A DNA stretch of 39,820 nt from the NCBI GenBank assembly GCA_018266475.1, contig JAFEAI010000125.1, positions 1 through 39,820 on the forward strand. The letters are read 5' to 3'. Of this stretch, positions 24,575 to 33,441 are shown piece after piece. Under the pieces are notes generated by a model, which saw only the letters and a list, made by a program, of their open reading frames with translations, was not told where the DNA came from and did not search any database. The stretch's first letter is position 1, and the number at the start of each line of letters is the position of its first letter. The position numbers and the translations under genes are program-made. This DNA comes from Bacteroidota bacterium. Its GTDB lineage: Bacteria > Bacteroidota > Bacteroidia > Flavobacteriales_F > PHOS-HE28.

Positions 24575-26170
24575 TTATGCCTGCAGGGTCTTGAACTCGT
24601 TGGTGAGGTGGAAGGTGATCTCGGGGTTGTTGCGCCGCTCCAGGTCCAGCATGTAGGCGGAAGGGGCCATGAAGACGGGGTTGCCGTCCTTGTCCTGCAC
24701 GATCTGGGTGGATTTCACGCGGATGAAGGCCTGGAGCGCCTGTTCATCATCGCTGGTGAGCCAGCAGGCCTTGTGCGCCTGTATGGCCTGGAAGGAGCAG
24801 GATGCACCGTATTCATGTTCCAGGCGGTAGCGGATCACATCGAACTGCAGTTCGCCCACGCAGCCCACCACCTTCTTGTTGCCGGGCTGCTGGGTGAAGA
24901 GCTGTGCCACGCCTTCCTCGGTGAGCTGGCGGATGCCTTTTTCCAGCTGCTTGCTGCGCATGGGGTCCATGTTCACCAGTTCGCGGAAAAGCTCGGGGGA
25001 GAAGGAAGGGATGCCCCGGAAGTTGAAGTTGGAGCGCTCGGTGAGGGTATCGCCGATCTTGAAGTTGCCGGTGTCGAACAGGCCGATCACATCGCCGGGC
25101 CAGGCTTCCTCCACCAATGTTTTTTGTGCGGCCAGAAAGGAGGTGGGGTTGGCGAAGCGCAGCTGTTTGTCCTGCCGTACGTGGTGGTAGAACACGTTGC
25201 GCCTGAAGCGGCCGGAGCAGATGCGCAGGAAGGCCACGCGGTCGCGGTGGTTGGGGTCCAAGTTCGCATGGATCTTGAAGACAAACCCGCTGAACTCGGG
25301 GTCCTGCGGCTGCACCATGCCGTGGTCGGTTTCGCGCGGGCCGGGCGGCGGGGCGATGCGCACGAAGGTGTCCAGCACTTCGCGCACGCCGAAATTGTTG
25401 AATGCGCTGCCGAAGAAGACGGGGGCCACGTGGCCGTGGCGGTAGGCGGCCAGGTCCAGCGGGTCGTACACACCGTTCACCAGTTCCACTTCGCTGCGCA
25501 GCTCGTCCGCGGGGCCTTCGCCGAGCAATTGCGCCAGGCGCGGGTCCGCCAGGTCTCGGATGTGCTCGCTGGCGGATTCGCGGCGTGTTTTTCCGGCCTC
25601 GAACAGCCGCAGGTCGTGGTCGAAGAGGTCGTACACGCCTTGAAAGGTGGCGCCCACGCCGATGGGCCAGCTGAGGGGCCGTACCTTTATGGAGAGCTTT
25701 TCCTCGAGTTCGTCCAGCAGGCTGAAGGGATCGCGCCCCTCCAGGTCCAGCTTGTTGATGAAGACGATCACCGGCGTGTTGCGCATGCGGCACACCTCCA
25801 TCAGCCGCTCGGTCTGGGCCTCCACGCCCTTGGTGGAATCGATCACCAGCACTACGCTGTCCACCGCCGTCAGGGTGCGGTAGGTGTCCTCGGCGAAATC
25901 CTTGTGGCCGGGGGTGTCCAGCAGGTTCATCAGCACGCCTCCGTACTCAAAGGTCATCACCGAGGTGGTGACCGAGATGCCGCGCTGGCGCTCGATCTCC
26001 ATGAAATCGCTGGTGGCGCCCTTGCGGATCTTGTTGCTCTTCACCGCCCCTGCCGTTTGTATGGCGCCGCCGTACAGCAGGAATTTCTCCGTCAGCGTGG
26101 TCTTGCCCGCGTCCGGGTGGCTGATGATGGCAAAGGTGCGCCGCTTGGCGATCTCTTCTTGTTGGCCCAT
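24575..26170 (-). CDS. prfC: Peptide chain release factor 3
   Basis: A 531-residue translational GTPase that recycles RF1 and RF2 from the ribosome. Visible are the P-loop in [14 protein letters not shown] (residues 17-30), the switch segment [30 protein letters not shown], and [13 protein letters not shown] for guanine recognition. Domain II and III follow with [16 protein letters not shown] and a C-terminal stretch [20 protein letters not shown] that is specific to RF3. Length matches E. coli RF3 (529). The ATG at 26170 ([11 protein letters not shown]) was chosen over a 66-codon extension that reads through a repeat element. A perfect TACCTTTG box lies 16 bases upstream of the start. Confidence 0.96.
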   Translation of the reverse strand: MGQQEEIAKRRTFAIISHPDAGKTTLTEKFLLYGGAIQTAGAVKSNKIRKGATSDFMEIERQRGISVTTSVMTFEYGGVLMNLLDTPGHKDFAEDTYRTLTAVDSVVLVIDSTKGVEAQTERLMEVCRMRNTPVIVFINKLDLEGRDPFSLLDELEEKLSIKVRPLSWPIGVGATFQGVYDLFDHDLRLFEAGKTRRESASEHIRDLADPRLAQLLGEGPADELRSEVELVNGVYDPLDLAAYRHGHVAPVFFGSAFNNFGVREVLDTFVRIAPPPGPRETDHGMVQPQDPEFSGFVFKIHANLDPNHRDRVAFLRICSGRFRRNVFYHHVRQDKQLRFANPTSFLAAQKTLVEEAWPGDVIGLFDTGNFKIGDTLTERSNFNFRGIPSFSPELFRELVNMDPMRSKQLEKGIRQLTEEGVAQLFTQQPGNKKVVGCVGELQFDVIRYRLEHEYGASCSFQAIQAHKACWLTSDDEQALQAFIRVKSTQIVQDKDGNPVFMAPSAYMLDLERRNNPEITFHLTNEFKTLQA

Positions 26171-26186
26171 GGGGTGAAAAGGGCCG

Positions 26187-26194
26187 CAAAGGTA
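26187..26194 (-). promoter_or_regulatory. Bacteroidota -7 promoter box of prfC
   Basis: TACCTTTG on the minus strand matches the consensus exactly, 16 bases before the ATG at 26170. Confidence 0.5.
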
Positions 26195-26226
26195 GCCGTT
26201 ACCTGCCCCTGCGCCCTGCCCGAACC

Positions 26227-26451
26227 CAGGGCTATCGCCTCTTGACACTGCGCCTGGCGGCGCATGCCCATTACTTTGACGAGCCACGGATCCACACGGA
26301 AGGACACAGATCGCGGATCTCTCCGTGTATCGGGCGCAAAGTCGTGGCCCACTTCCCACATCGCGCACTTATCCCTGTTTATCTGCGTCCATCCGTGGTT
26401 GGAAACTCGGAAAAGCCGCGATAGCAGGGCGCGCAAGAGGCGATAGCCCTG
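26227..26451. mobile_element. 225-bp element with perfect 18-bp inverted ends, MITE-like
   Basis: CAGGGCTATCGCCTCTTG at 26227-26244 is repeated exactly as its reverse complement at 26434-26451. Inside, after a GCGCC-TGGC-GGCGC palindrome at 26250-26265, lies GAGCCACGGATCCACACGG, and near the other end GCGTCCATCCGTGGTT: a second, inner inverted pair. The inner part is related to the dispersed repeat at 1-116 and 31669-31896. No open frame of substance and no clear target-site duplication was found. It sits between divergent prfC and the sugar dehydrogenase gene. The mobile-element reading is inference from the ends alone. Confidence 0.6.
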
Positions 26452-26513
26452 CAGACCGGTGGCGCCGTCGATCCCGATCGGCATACGCCATTACCTTCGG
26501 GGCTTCCTTCGCC

Positions 26514-26520
26514 AAGGAGG
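26514..26520 (+). promoter_or_regulatory. Unusually good Shine-Dalgarno site
   Basis: AAGGAGG lies 11 bases before the ATG at 26532. Nearly every other start in the window lacks such a site, as is normal in Bacteroidota. Upstream at 26492-26499 is a TACCTTCG near -7 box. Confidence 0.4.
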
Positions 26521-26531
26521 AATTGCCCCAA

Positions 26532-28154
26532 ATGAAAAAAGCATTGATCGCCTTCGCCCTGGCCTGCCCCGTGATCTCCTGCGCGCAAACGGCCAAGCCC
26601 CGCATCGCCCTGCAGCAATGGGCCACGGGCTTTACCAACCCCGTGTGCATCGCCAGCGCGGGCGACAGCCGCCTGTTCGTGGTGAACCAGGCAGGTGTGA
26701 TCAAGGTGGTGGCCGACAGCATGCAGGTGTTGCCAACGCCCTTCCTGAACATCACTTCACAGGTGAACAGCAGCGGCAATGAGCAGGGCCTGCTGGGCTT
26801 GGCATTTGATCCCGGCTACGCCGAAAACGGATTCTTCTATGTGTACTATATCCACGGGAGCGGCTCCGGCACCAGCCGCATTTCGCGCTTCCACGTCAGC
26901 AGCGATCCCAACGTGGCCGATCCCGCCAGCGAAGTGGTGCTGTACACCGTGGTGCAGCCCTACACCAACCACAACGGCGGATGCCTCCAGTTCGGGCCGG
27001 ACGGCTACCTGTACTGCGGCTTTGGCGACGGGGGCAGCGGCAATGACCCCAACAACAACGGGCAAACCATGAGCACGCCCTTGGGCAAGATGATCCGCAT
27101 CGATGTATCGCAGCACAATGAAACGTATGCCATCCCCGCGGACAACCCGTTCGTGGACACGCCCGGCGCATTGCCGGAGATCTGGGCCAGCGGCCTGCGC
27201 AATCCGTGGCGGTGGAGCTTCGACCGCCTCACCGGCGACGTTTGGATCGGCGACGTGGGTCAGAACGCCTGGGAGGAAGTGGACCGTTGGCCTGCGGGCG
27301 ACAACAGCGGCCCCGATTTCGGATGGCGCTGCCGCGAGGGCCTGGTGCCCACGCCCGGCGTGAGCCAGGCAGGCTGCACGGCCGAGGGGCCCTTCACTGA
27401 TCCCGTGGCGGTCTATAGCCACAATCCGCAGGCGTGGTGCTCGGTGATCGGCGGCTATGTGTACCGTGGTGCCGCTTTTCCCCACCTGTACGGCAAGTAC
27501 ATCTTCACCGATTACTGCAAAGGGGATTTCTACACCTTCGGTGAAAACTACTCCACGGACACCTTGCTGACCACGGGCAACTACGGGTACTACTCCGCCT
27601 TCGGGCAGGATGCGCAGGGCGAACTCTACGTCACCGACATGCCCGGCGGGCGCATCTTGAAGCTCGTGGACGCCTGCCCGTCCACAGACCCGGTGATCAC
27701 CTTTGATGGAGCGAACCTTACCGGCACCGCCGCCAATGCCTGGCAATGGTACCGCGACGGTGAGGCCATTCCAGGTGCTACGGCCATGAGCTATCAGCCA
27801 CAGGTGAACGGCAACTACCAAATGCTGGCCACCTATGCCGGCGGTTGCCAATTGCCATCCAACACCATCTCCGTGGTGCTCACCGGGCTGGGTGATGCTT
27901 CCGCCCAGGTGCCGGCCGTATACCCGCAACCGGCGGGCAACGTGCTGAACCTGCGGTTGAACGGCGCCCCGCACCATCTGTGGACCGTGGAGCTGATCGA
28001 CCGCGCCGGCCGCGCGGTGCGCTCGGCCGTGTGGCCTGCCGCCCAGCCCGAGCTGGCGGTGGATGTGCAAGGACTGCCTGCCGGGGCGTACCTGCTGCGC
28101 GGCACCGAGGGCAACATGCAGCGCTGGGCGCGCATGGTGCAGGTGGCCCGTTGA
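26532..28154 (+). CDS. Secreted PQQ-type sugar dehydrogenase with T9SS sorting domain
   Basis: A 540-residue exported protein of the glucose/sorbosone dehydrogenase family (six-bladed beta propeller). The signal peptide is MKKALIAFALACPVISCAQ. Family blocks include TNPVCIASAGDSRLFVVNQA (about 36-55), NEQGLLGLAFDPGYAENGFF (about 82-101), GDGGSGNDPNNNGQ (about 165-178), LGKMIRIDV and WASGLRNPWRWSFD (about 219-232). The blocks NGGCLQFGPDGYLYCGFGD and GDVGQNAWEEVDR complete the propeller. The enzymatic substrate is unknown; PQQ use is the family norm, not shown. After residue about 390 an Ig-like segment (ITFDGANLTGTAANAWQWY) and a T9SS tail (YPQPAGNVLNLRL, LPAGAYLLRG) follow. The start ATG was chosen at the signal peptide, with AAGGAGG upstream. 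Confidence 0.92.
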   Translation: MKKALIAFALACPVISCAQTAKPRIALQQWATGFTNPVCIASAGDSRLFVVNQAGVIKVVADSMQVLPTPFLNITSQVNSSGNEQGLLGLAFDPGYAENGFFYVYYIHGSGSGTSRISRFHVSSDPNVADPASEVVLYTVVQPYTNHNGGCLQFGPDGYLYCGFGDGGSGNDPNNNGQTMSTPLGKMIRIDVSQHNETYAIPADNPFVDTPGALPEIWASGLRNPWRWSFDRLTGDVWIGDVGQNAWEEVDRWPAGDNSGPDFGWRCREGLVPTPGVSQAGCTAEGPFTDPVAVYSHNPQAWCSVIGGYVYRGAAFPHLYGKYIFTDYCKGDFYTFGENYSTDTLLTTGNYGYYSAFGQDAQGELYVTDMPGGRILKLVDACPSTDPVITFDGANLTGTAANAWQWYRDGEAIPGATAMSYQPQVNGNYQMLATYAGGCQLPSNTISVVLTGLGDASAQVPAVYPQPAGNVLNLRLNGAPHHLWTVELIDRAGRAVRSAVWPAAQPELAVDVQGLPAGAYLLRGTEGNMQRWARMVQVAR

Positions 28155-28615
28155 CAAAGGAGGGCGCAGCACCGCCTGAGGGTGGCGCGCAACACGGGAG
28201 GGGCATGGTGGAGTACCGGATATCCCGTACACCGCCGTGGAAGATGAGCTTGGTTTTTTGGCCCTGCCCTTGAACCCGGATCATGCAGCAGGGTTCGTTG
28301 CGAGTGTCGAAATCACAATGGCAGCGCGGGTTTCACCGAGAAGGAATAGCACAAGCCATTGCGCCGAGGGGAAAACCGGCGAAGCGTACGCTGCCGCAGT
28401 GATTTCGGGCCGTAGTGGAAATCCTGCTGCATATTCCGGATTGAATGGTGCGGAAGGGTCTGAAACGAATGGTGAAAGCGTGCAAGTGCGATGGACGCGG
28501 CTCGCACCCTCGCACCGTTCCAGCTCCCTCCTCCTCGAAGGGAATGCTTCAGTAGATCCTTCGCACGATCATTTTTTTCATATTCTTGGCAAATTGCAAA
28601 CCCGAACAAATACCC
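28155..28615. other. 461-bp intergenic stretch
   Basis: No credible gene was seen. Near the left side is a quasi-palindrome GTACCGGATATCCCGTAC at 28213-28230 and a T6 run near 28250, which could end transcription of the preceding gene. Near the right side TATTCTTG, about 30 bases before the next ATG, is a one-base variant of the -7 box. Open frames on either strand have no family resemblance. Confidence 0.55.
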
Positions 28616-30195
28616 ATGAAGAATTTCAAGATCCTGTTGCTTGCCCTGTTGGGCGCCGCATCCCTTCACGTCTCGGCCCAGAAGAAGACCAACAAGGCCA
28701 ACGTGAAGTGGGGGGGCCGGACATGGACGTAAAGGAGAACGGCAATTTCGAGTACGTCATCGGCGATGCGGGCAATTCCACCTTCCTGGCGGTTGCCGTC
28801 AAGAAGGACCTCCACATCCAGCGGATGGACGGATTGAAGACCGCCTGGCAGAAGCCCCTTGACCTGAAATTGGACAAGAAAGACCTGGATTTGAAGAAGA
28901 TCATCCTCACCAAGAACAACATCCTGGTGTTCGCCTCCCGGTACGATAAAAAGGACAACGAGAACAGGCTTTACGTGAGCACGTATGACCAAAGCGGGAT
29001 GAAGCCGCTGAAGGTGCTCCAGCCCCTGTCGGTGATCGCCGCCGACAAAGCGGCCAACTCGGGCAGCTTCAGCGTATCCACCTCGCCGGACCGCAGCAAG
29101 GTGCTGGTGCGCATTACGCCGCCACGTGAAAAGAACGGTGCCGAACGCTCGAAGATGGAGATGTACGACGACGGCATGCAGCTCCTGTGGTCGCAGGAGT
29201 TCACGCTGCCATACAACGACGAGGAGTTCCTGGTGGAAGCCCAGCGCGCCGACAACGACGGCACGGTGATGGTGCTGGGGATAAAATACGCTGTGAAGCA
29301 GGAAAGGCGGGAGCTGAAGCGCGCCAACAAGGCCACCTACGAATACCACCTCCTGGTGTACAGCGGTGATTCACCCGCCCCAAAGGACAACCTGATCTCG
29401 GTGCCGGACAAGTTCCTCCAGGACATGACCATCTCCCTGCCCGAAACGGGCGACATCCTCTGCGCAGGGCTCTTCGGCAACAAGAACAGCTTCAACGCGC
29501 GCGGTGCCTACTTCCTGCGGCTGGACCGCACCACCAAGCAGGTGCAGCATGCCAGCTACAAGGAATTCGCCGATGACCTCATCACCAGCTACATGACCGA
29601 AAAGGAGGCCGACAAGGCCAAGAAGAAGGCCGACAAGAAAGGGGAGGAGCTGGAGCTGCCCTCCTTCACCCTGCACGACATCATCCACCGCGATGACGGG
29701 GGGGCCGTGCTTCTGGCCGAGCAGTACCGCGCCAACCAAGAGTGCTATTCGGATTCCAAGGGCAACACCTACTGCAGTATGCACTACTTTTACAATGATG
29801 TGATCGCGGTGAACATCGACCCGCAGGGCAACATCGAGTGGGCCACCAAGGTGCCCAAGCGGCAGCACAGCGTGAACGACCTCGGACAGTACAGCAGCTT
29901 TGCGGTGGATGTAAAGGGCAGCAACATCTACCTCGTCTTCAATGATACCGGGGAAAACCTGTTCCTGAAGCCGGGCGGCAAGGTGGAGCAGTTCAGCCTC
30001 ACCGGCAAGGATGCGCTGGTGGTGCTGGCCACCATCGACAGCAAGGGGGAGGTGACGCGCGAGGCCCTGTTCACGCCGGACCGGCGCGATGTGATCCTGC
30101 GGCCGCGGGACTGCGTGGAGCTAAAGGATGAATCCATGTTCATCTATGCCAGCCGCAAGAAGGACTACCGCTACGGGCTGATCGAGTTCAAATAG
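28616..30195 (+). pseudogene. Secreted beta-propeller-like protein with an apparent frameshift at a G7 tract
   Basis: The ATG at 28616 starts a good signal peptide (MKNFKILLLALLGAASLHVSAQ) followed by KKTNKANVKW. This frame ends at TAA 28730-28732. The following 490-residue frame, entered in-phase after bases 28710-28716 (seven Gs), continues GPDMDVKENGNFEYVIGD to the stop at 30195. One added G would join them into one exported protein of about 526 residues. The mature part is rich in charged residues and short beta strands (SFSVSTSPDRSKVLVRI, YFYNDVIAVNIDPQGNIEWA), like a propeller-type hypothetical protein of Bacteroidota. It could be a real slippage site, a mutation or a sequencing error. 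Function unknown. A strong terminator follows the stop. Confidence 0.8.
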
Positions 30196-30210
30196 GGCAT
30201 CGCCCGCACG

Positions 30211-30256
30211 GCCGGGGCCGGGCATGCACCTGCATGCCCGGCCCCGGCTGCGTTTT
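30211..30256 (+). terminator. Strong intrinsic terminator
   Basis: GCCGGGGCCGGGCATGCA at 30211-30228 and its exact reverse complement at 30231-30248 form an 18-bp perfect stem with a two-base spacer, followed by TGCGTTTT. It lies 15 bases after the stop of the frameshifted gene. Confidence 0.9.
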
Positions 30257-30328
30257 GGGCCCAATGGCAATTGGCCAACAAGTGTGCCGGCGTGCCCCGG
30301 AAAGCCCGGTCGCATTCAGGGCCGTGGA

Positions 30329-30814
30329 TCAGGCCAGCCTTTTCCGCAAGGCCGCCATCTTCAGCACGGCCACGGCGGCTTCCACGCCCTTGTTGCCGTG
30401 GATGCCGCCGCTGCGGGCCCGTGCCTGCTCCATGGTGTCGTCCGTAAGCACGCAAAAGATCACGGGGGTGTTCAGCTTCAGGCCCACCTCCATGATGCCG
30501 TGCGCCGTGGCCTGGCATACGAAGTGGAAGTGCGGCGTCTCTCCGCGCACCACGCTGCCGATGCAGATCACCCCGTCCAGTTGGCGGTGCCCCAACAGCA
30601 ATTGCGCGCCCATGGCCAGCTCAAAGCTGCCGGGCACCTGTTCCTCCACGAGGTCCTTCAAGGCCACGCCGTGCTTCAGCAGCGTTTCCACGGCCCCGTC
30701 GCGCAGGGCTCCGGTGATCTCCGGGTTCCAGGCGCTCACCACCAGCCCCAAACGAAGGCCGGTGCCCTTGGGGACACCGGCCGCATCGTAGGTAGAGAGG
30801 TCAGTAGTGGCCAT
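30329..30814 (-). CDS. ribH: 6,7-dimethyl-8-ribityllumazine synthase
   Basis: A 161-residue cytosolic enzyme that joins 5-amino-6-ribitylaminouracil and 3,4-dihydroxybutanone phosphate in riboflavin synthesis. Visible are LGLVVSAWNPEITGALRDGA (about 22-41), VPGSFELAMGAQLLL (about 59-73), and GSVVRGETPHFHFVCQATAHG (positions about 84-104) with the catalytic histidine. TPVIFCVLTDDTMEQARAR and GNKGVEAAVAVLKMA end the protein. Length is typical. The ATG at 30814 begins in the last base of the stop of the upstream TPR gene (TGATG), so the two are probably translationally coupled. The link between the TPR protein and riboflavin synthesis is only gene order. Confidence 0.95.
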   Translation of the reverse strand: MATTDLSTYDAAGVPKGTGLRLGLVVSAWNPEITGALRDGAVETLLKHGVALKDLVEEQVPGSFELAMGAQLLLGHRQLDGVICIGSVVRGETPHFHFVCQATAHGIMEVGLKLNTPVIFCVLTDDTMEQARARSGGIHGNKGVEAAVAVLKMAALRKRLA

Positions 30815-31503
30815 CACGAGGGTTGGCCGGCCATGGCGCTGGCCCGTGCGCCGTACTTCTTGGCGGTTTGGGCATCGGGCGAATTGGGGTAGTCGGTGGA
30901 AACGCGCCCAAAGCACTTGGCGGCGTTCTTCCAATCGTTCTGCTGCTGGTACACGATGCCGGCCTTCATCAGGAACATCGGCGTGGTGTAGTCGCTGGCC
31001 ACCATGTCCGCAGCCTTCATGAACTGCGTTGCGGCCTCGGCCGGCTTGCCCAGCTCCACCAGCACATCGCCCTGGTTGCCGGCGGCCATCACCCGCAGCA
31101 CGTCATCGCCCAGGTCGGCTTCCTTGTAGTACTGCAGGGCGGTCTCGTATTCCCCCTTCTGGTGGTAGATCACCGCCATGTAGAATTTGGCCAGGTTGCC
31201 GGTGCTGGTGCTGCCGTACTGGTGGGCCACCTCGGCGAAGCCCAGGTAGTTGCCGTCCCCGTTGAGCGCCTTGTCCAGCGAATCGATCTCGAAGTAGTAC
31301 TGCGCCTTCCAGATCATGTCCTGCGCCTCCTTTGCGCGCGGCTCGGCGATGAACTTCCGGTAGCCCAGCAGGCCGCCCACGATCACCAGCACGGCCACCA
31401 CCGCAATGGTGATCGGCGTTTTGTTCTTCTCGAAGAAGAGCTCGCTCTTGGTGTAGAGTTCGCCAATGTCCAGGTCCTTGCTTTCCGTTGGTTGGGTCGA
31501 CAT
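30814..31503 (-). CDS. TPR-containing inner-membrane protein (YfgM-like)
   Basis: A 229-residue protein with one N-terminal membrane helix (about residues 30-47: PITIAVVAVLVIVGGLLGY) after a charged cytosolic segment, and a large soluble part with TPR-like helical repeats. KFYMAVIYHQKGEYETALQY, VLVELGKPAEAATQFMKAA and GIVYQQQNDWKNAAKCFGRV are recognisable repeats. Such single-pass TPR proteins are usual in Bacteroidota before ribH and resemble YfgM. The role is unknown. The start ATG at 31503 was chosen because it keeps the usual short charged N-terminus; a longer frame upstream passes through a dispersed repeat. Coupled to ribH by TGATG. Confidence 0.85.
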   Translation of the reverse strand: MSTQPTESKDLDIGELYTKSELFFEKNKTPITIAVVAVLVIVGGLLGYRKFIAEPRAKEAQDMIWKAQYYFEIDSLDKALNGDGNYLGFAEVAHQYGSTSTGNLAKFYMAVIYHQKGEYETALQYYKEADLGDDVLRVMAAGNQGDVLVELGKPAEAATQFMKAADMVASDYTTPMFLMKAGIVYQQQNDWKNAAKCFGRVSTDYPNSPDAQTAKKYGARASAMAGQPS

Positions 31504-31532
31504 GGTGCCGGTAACCGTTTTCTTATGGAGCG

Positions 31533-31540
31533 CAAATGTA
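31533..31540 (-). promoter_or_regulatory. Bacteroidota -7 promoter box
   Basis: TACATTTG on the minus strand matches TAnnTTTG, 29 bases before the ATG at 31503. It probably serves the TPR-ribH pair. Confidence 0.5.
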
Positions 31541-31668
31541 GACTTTCGGGCCGAACCTGCCACCGCACCGGCGGGAAAGGGGCGGAAAGATCCCCACGGG
31601 CGGGTGTGTGCGGCCTTCGCCGGCCTGCCGGGGCAATGGCGCCCCGCGCTGCGGCTACCGGCCCTTAT

Positions 31669-31896
31669 CCATGCGCCTGGCGGCGCATTCATGTACTGAC
31701 TTGAACCACGGATAACACGGATAGGGAAGCGTGTTTTCGAGCGGTTTTCGGGCGGGCCATCGGTGCCATGCGCCTGGCGGCGCGCACCTGCCGACTTGAA
31801 CCACGGGTCCACGCGGATGGACACGGATAGGGAAGGTTGTCTTGCTTGGTAGGTGGGTCCGTGATCCGTGTTCATCGGTGTCCATCCGTGGTTTGA
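31669..31896 (+). repeat. Dispersed composite repeat, copies 3a/3b with inverted partner
   Basis: ATGCGCC-TGGC-GGCGCAT begins the unit at 31671, followed by ACTTGAACCACGGATAACACGG. A second unit starts at about 31769 with the same GCGCCTGGCGGCGC palindrome and ACTTGAACCACGGGTCCACG. The stretch ends with GTCCATCCGTGGTTTGAA, the inverse of the second. The order of blocks in the left unit matches the complement of 1-116. Confidence 0.8.
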
Positions 31897-31976
31897 ATTC
31901 TATTGGAAGACGCGGCCGCAGGGCGCGCTGGACCCGATGGCCCTTGGGACCCGCGCCGGGTTGCCCCCGGGGCGAG

Positions 31977-31984
31977 TACCTTTG
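31977..31984 (+). promoter_or_regulatory. Bacteroidota -7 promoter box of recF
   Basis: TACCTTTG ends nine bases before the ATG at 31994 and matches the -7 consensus exactly. Confidence 0.5.
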
Positions 31985-31993
31985 GCCATCGCC

Positions 31994-33124
31994 ATGGATG
32001 TGGTCCTCAGCAGCCTTTCCGTCCTTCAGTTCCGCAACCACCGCGAGGCCTCCCTGGTGCTGGGGCGGCAGGTGAACTGCCTGGTGGGGCCCAATGGCAC
32101 GGGCAAGACCAACCTGCTGGACGCCATCCACTACCTCTCCTTGTGCAAAAGCTACTTCGAGGCGCAGGACCAGCACCAGGTGCAGCACGGCGAGGACTGG
32201 TTCATGGTGAAGGGCGTAATGGAGACCCCCGACGGGCCCGACGAGCTTTCCTGCGCCGTGCGCAGCGGCCAGCGCAAGGTGTTCATCCGCAACCACAAGG
32301 AATACGCCCGCCTGGCCGACCACGTGGGGCGCTATCCGGTAGTGATGATCACCCCGTACGACGGGCAGCTGGTGCTGGAGGGCAGCGAGGTGCGGCGGCG
32401 GTTCATCGACGGCCTCATCGCGCAGTTCGACCGCGCCTACCTGGACCACCTGGTGCGCTATAACCGCGCGTTGGCCCAGCGCAACCTGCTCCTGAAGGCG
32501 CAATATGGCCCGCCGGCCCGGGCCATGGCCGAACCGTGGGATGAGCAACTGGTGCTGCACGGCGAGGCGGTGCATGCCGTGCGCAAGCAGTTCATCGCCG
32601 CCATGGCACCCTTGCTGGAGCGGCACTACCAGGCCATTACCAGCGGGCCGGAACAGGTGGCCCTGCACTACCGGAGCGAACTGGGGGAAACGGACATGCG
32701 GCGGTTGCTGGAGGTACACTGGGAGCGCGACGTGGCCGCGCAGCACACCACCGGAGGCCCCCACAAGGACGACCTGCTCTTCACGATCGGGGAAAGGCCC
32801 TTGCGCCGCTATGGCAGCCAAGGCCAGCAGAAAACCTTCCTCATCGCCATGAAGCTCGCCCAGTTCGACCTTACCGCAGAGCGTTCGGGGCGGAAGCCCA
32901 TGCTGCTGCTGGACGACATCTTCGACAAGATAGACCCCCAGCGCATGCGCCACCTGCTGCAGCTGCTGGGCGATGGCCGCTTCGGCCAGGTGGTGATCAC
33001 CGACACCGATGCACAGCGGTTGCACAACGCACTGGACGGGCTGGGGCTGGATACCCGCTTTTTCCACCTCGACCACGAGGGCATCACCGCCGATGCCCCG
33101 CGCCAAGCCGTGCAGAACGCATGA
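31994..33124 (+). CDS. recF: DNA replication and repair protein RecF
   Basis: A 376-residue SMC-like ATPase that helps load RecA at single-stranded gaps. Walker A is GPNGTGKT at residues 32-39, the ABC-type signature is in YGSQGQQKTFLIAMKLAQ (about 275-292), and Walker B is MLLLDDIFDKID (about 304-315). VVMITPYDGQLVLEGSEVRR and RRFIDGLIAQFD are typical of RecF. Length matches the family (about 360-370). The longer open frame upstream is the dispersed repeat; ATG 31994 gives the standard N-terminus. The ATGA at 33121-33124 is shared with the downstream dciA gene. recF is here separated from dnaA, dnaN and gyrB, as often in Bacteroidota. Confidence 0.95.
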   Translation: MDVVLSSLSVLQFRNHREASLVLGRQVNCLVGPNGTGKTNLLDAIHYLSLCKSYFEAQDQHQVQHGEDWFMVKGVMETPDGPDELSCAVRSGQRKVFIRNHKEYARLADHVGRYPVVMITPYDGQLVLEGSEVRRRFIDGLIAQFDRAYLDHLVRYNRALAQRNLLLKAQYGPPARAMAEPWDEQLVLHGEAVHAVRKQFIAAMAPLLERHYQAITSGPEQVALHYRSELGETDMRRLLEVHWERDVAAQHTTGGPHKDDLLFTIGERPLRRYGSQGQQKTFLIAMKLAQFDLTAERSGRKPMLLLDDIFDKIDPQRMRHLLQLLGDGRFGQVVITDTDAQRLHNALDGLGLDTRFFHLDHEGITADAPRQAVQNA

Positions 33125-33411
33125 AGCGCACCAACGAAACCACCCTGAAGGAAGCCGTGGAACGCATGGTGGACGCCTTCGGCCTGCGCGAAAGGCTGGA
33201 CGAACAGGCCGTGGCCAGCTTGTGGGACGACCTGGTGGGCGGCATGGTGGCGCGGCACACCGTGGCCGTGAAGCTCCGCAAGGGCAAGCTGTTCATCAAG
33301 GTGGACAGCGCGCCGCTGCGGCAAGAGCTCACCTTCATGCGCGAAGCCCTGATGACCGAGATCAACCGGCGCATCGGAAGGCGTGTGGTGGAGAAGGTGC
33401 AGCTGGATTAG
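33121..33411 (+). CDS. DUF721/DciA-family protein
   Basis: A 96-residue DUF721 protein. The family includes DciA, which loads the replicative helicase DnaB in bacteria lacking DnaC. LWDDLVGGMVARHTVAVKLRKGKLFIKV (positions about 34-61) carries the characteristic W...G...HT...L..G.L.V pattern, followed by SAPLRQELTFMREAL. The start ATG overlaps the recF stop by four bases, so the two are expected to be cotranslated. The short version, without long N-terminal extension, is normal in Bacteroidota. The helicase-loading role is taken from the family. Confidence 0.88.
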   Translation: MKRTNETTLKEAVERMVDAFGLRERLDEQAVASLWDDLVGGMVARHTVAVKLRKGKLFIKVDSAPLRQELTFMREALMTEINRRIGRRVVEKVQLD

Positions 33412-33441
33412 GGTGCTGCTGGTTTACAAGGAAACAGGGTG

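Noticed and set aside
28237-28615. The start of a long plus-strand protein upstream of the frameshifted gene
   Set aside because: This part has no signal peptide and no family look; the true start is the signal peptide at 28616 in another frame.
28313-28669. A 118-codon minus-strand gene
   Set aside because: It overlaps the signal peptide region of the plus-strand gene and shows no recognisable domain or start signal.
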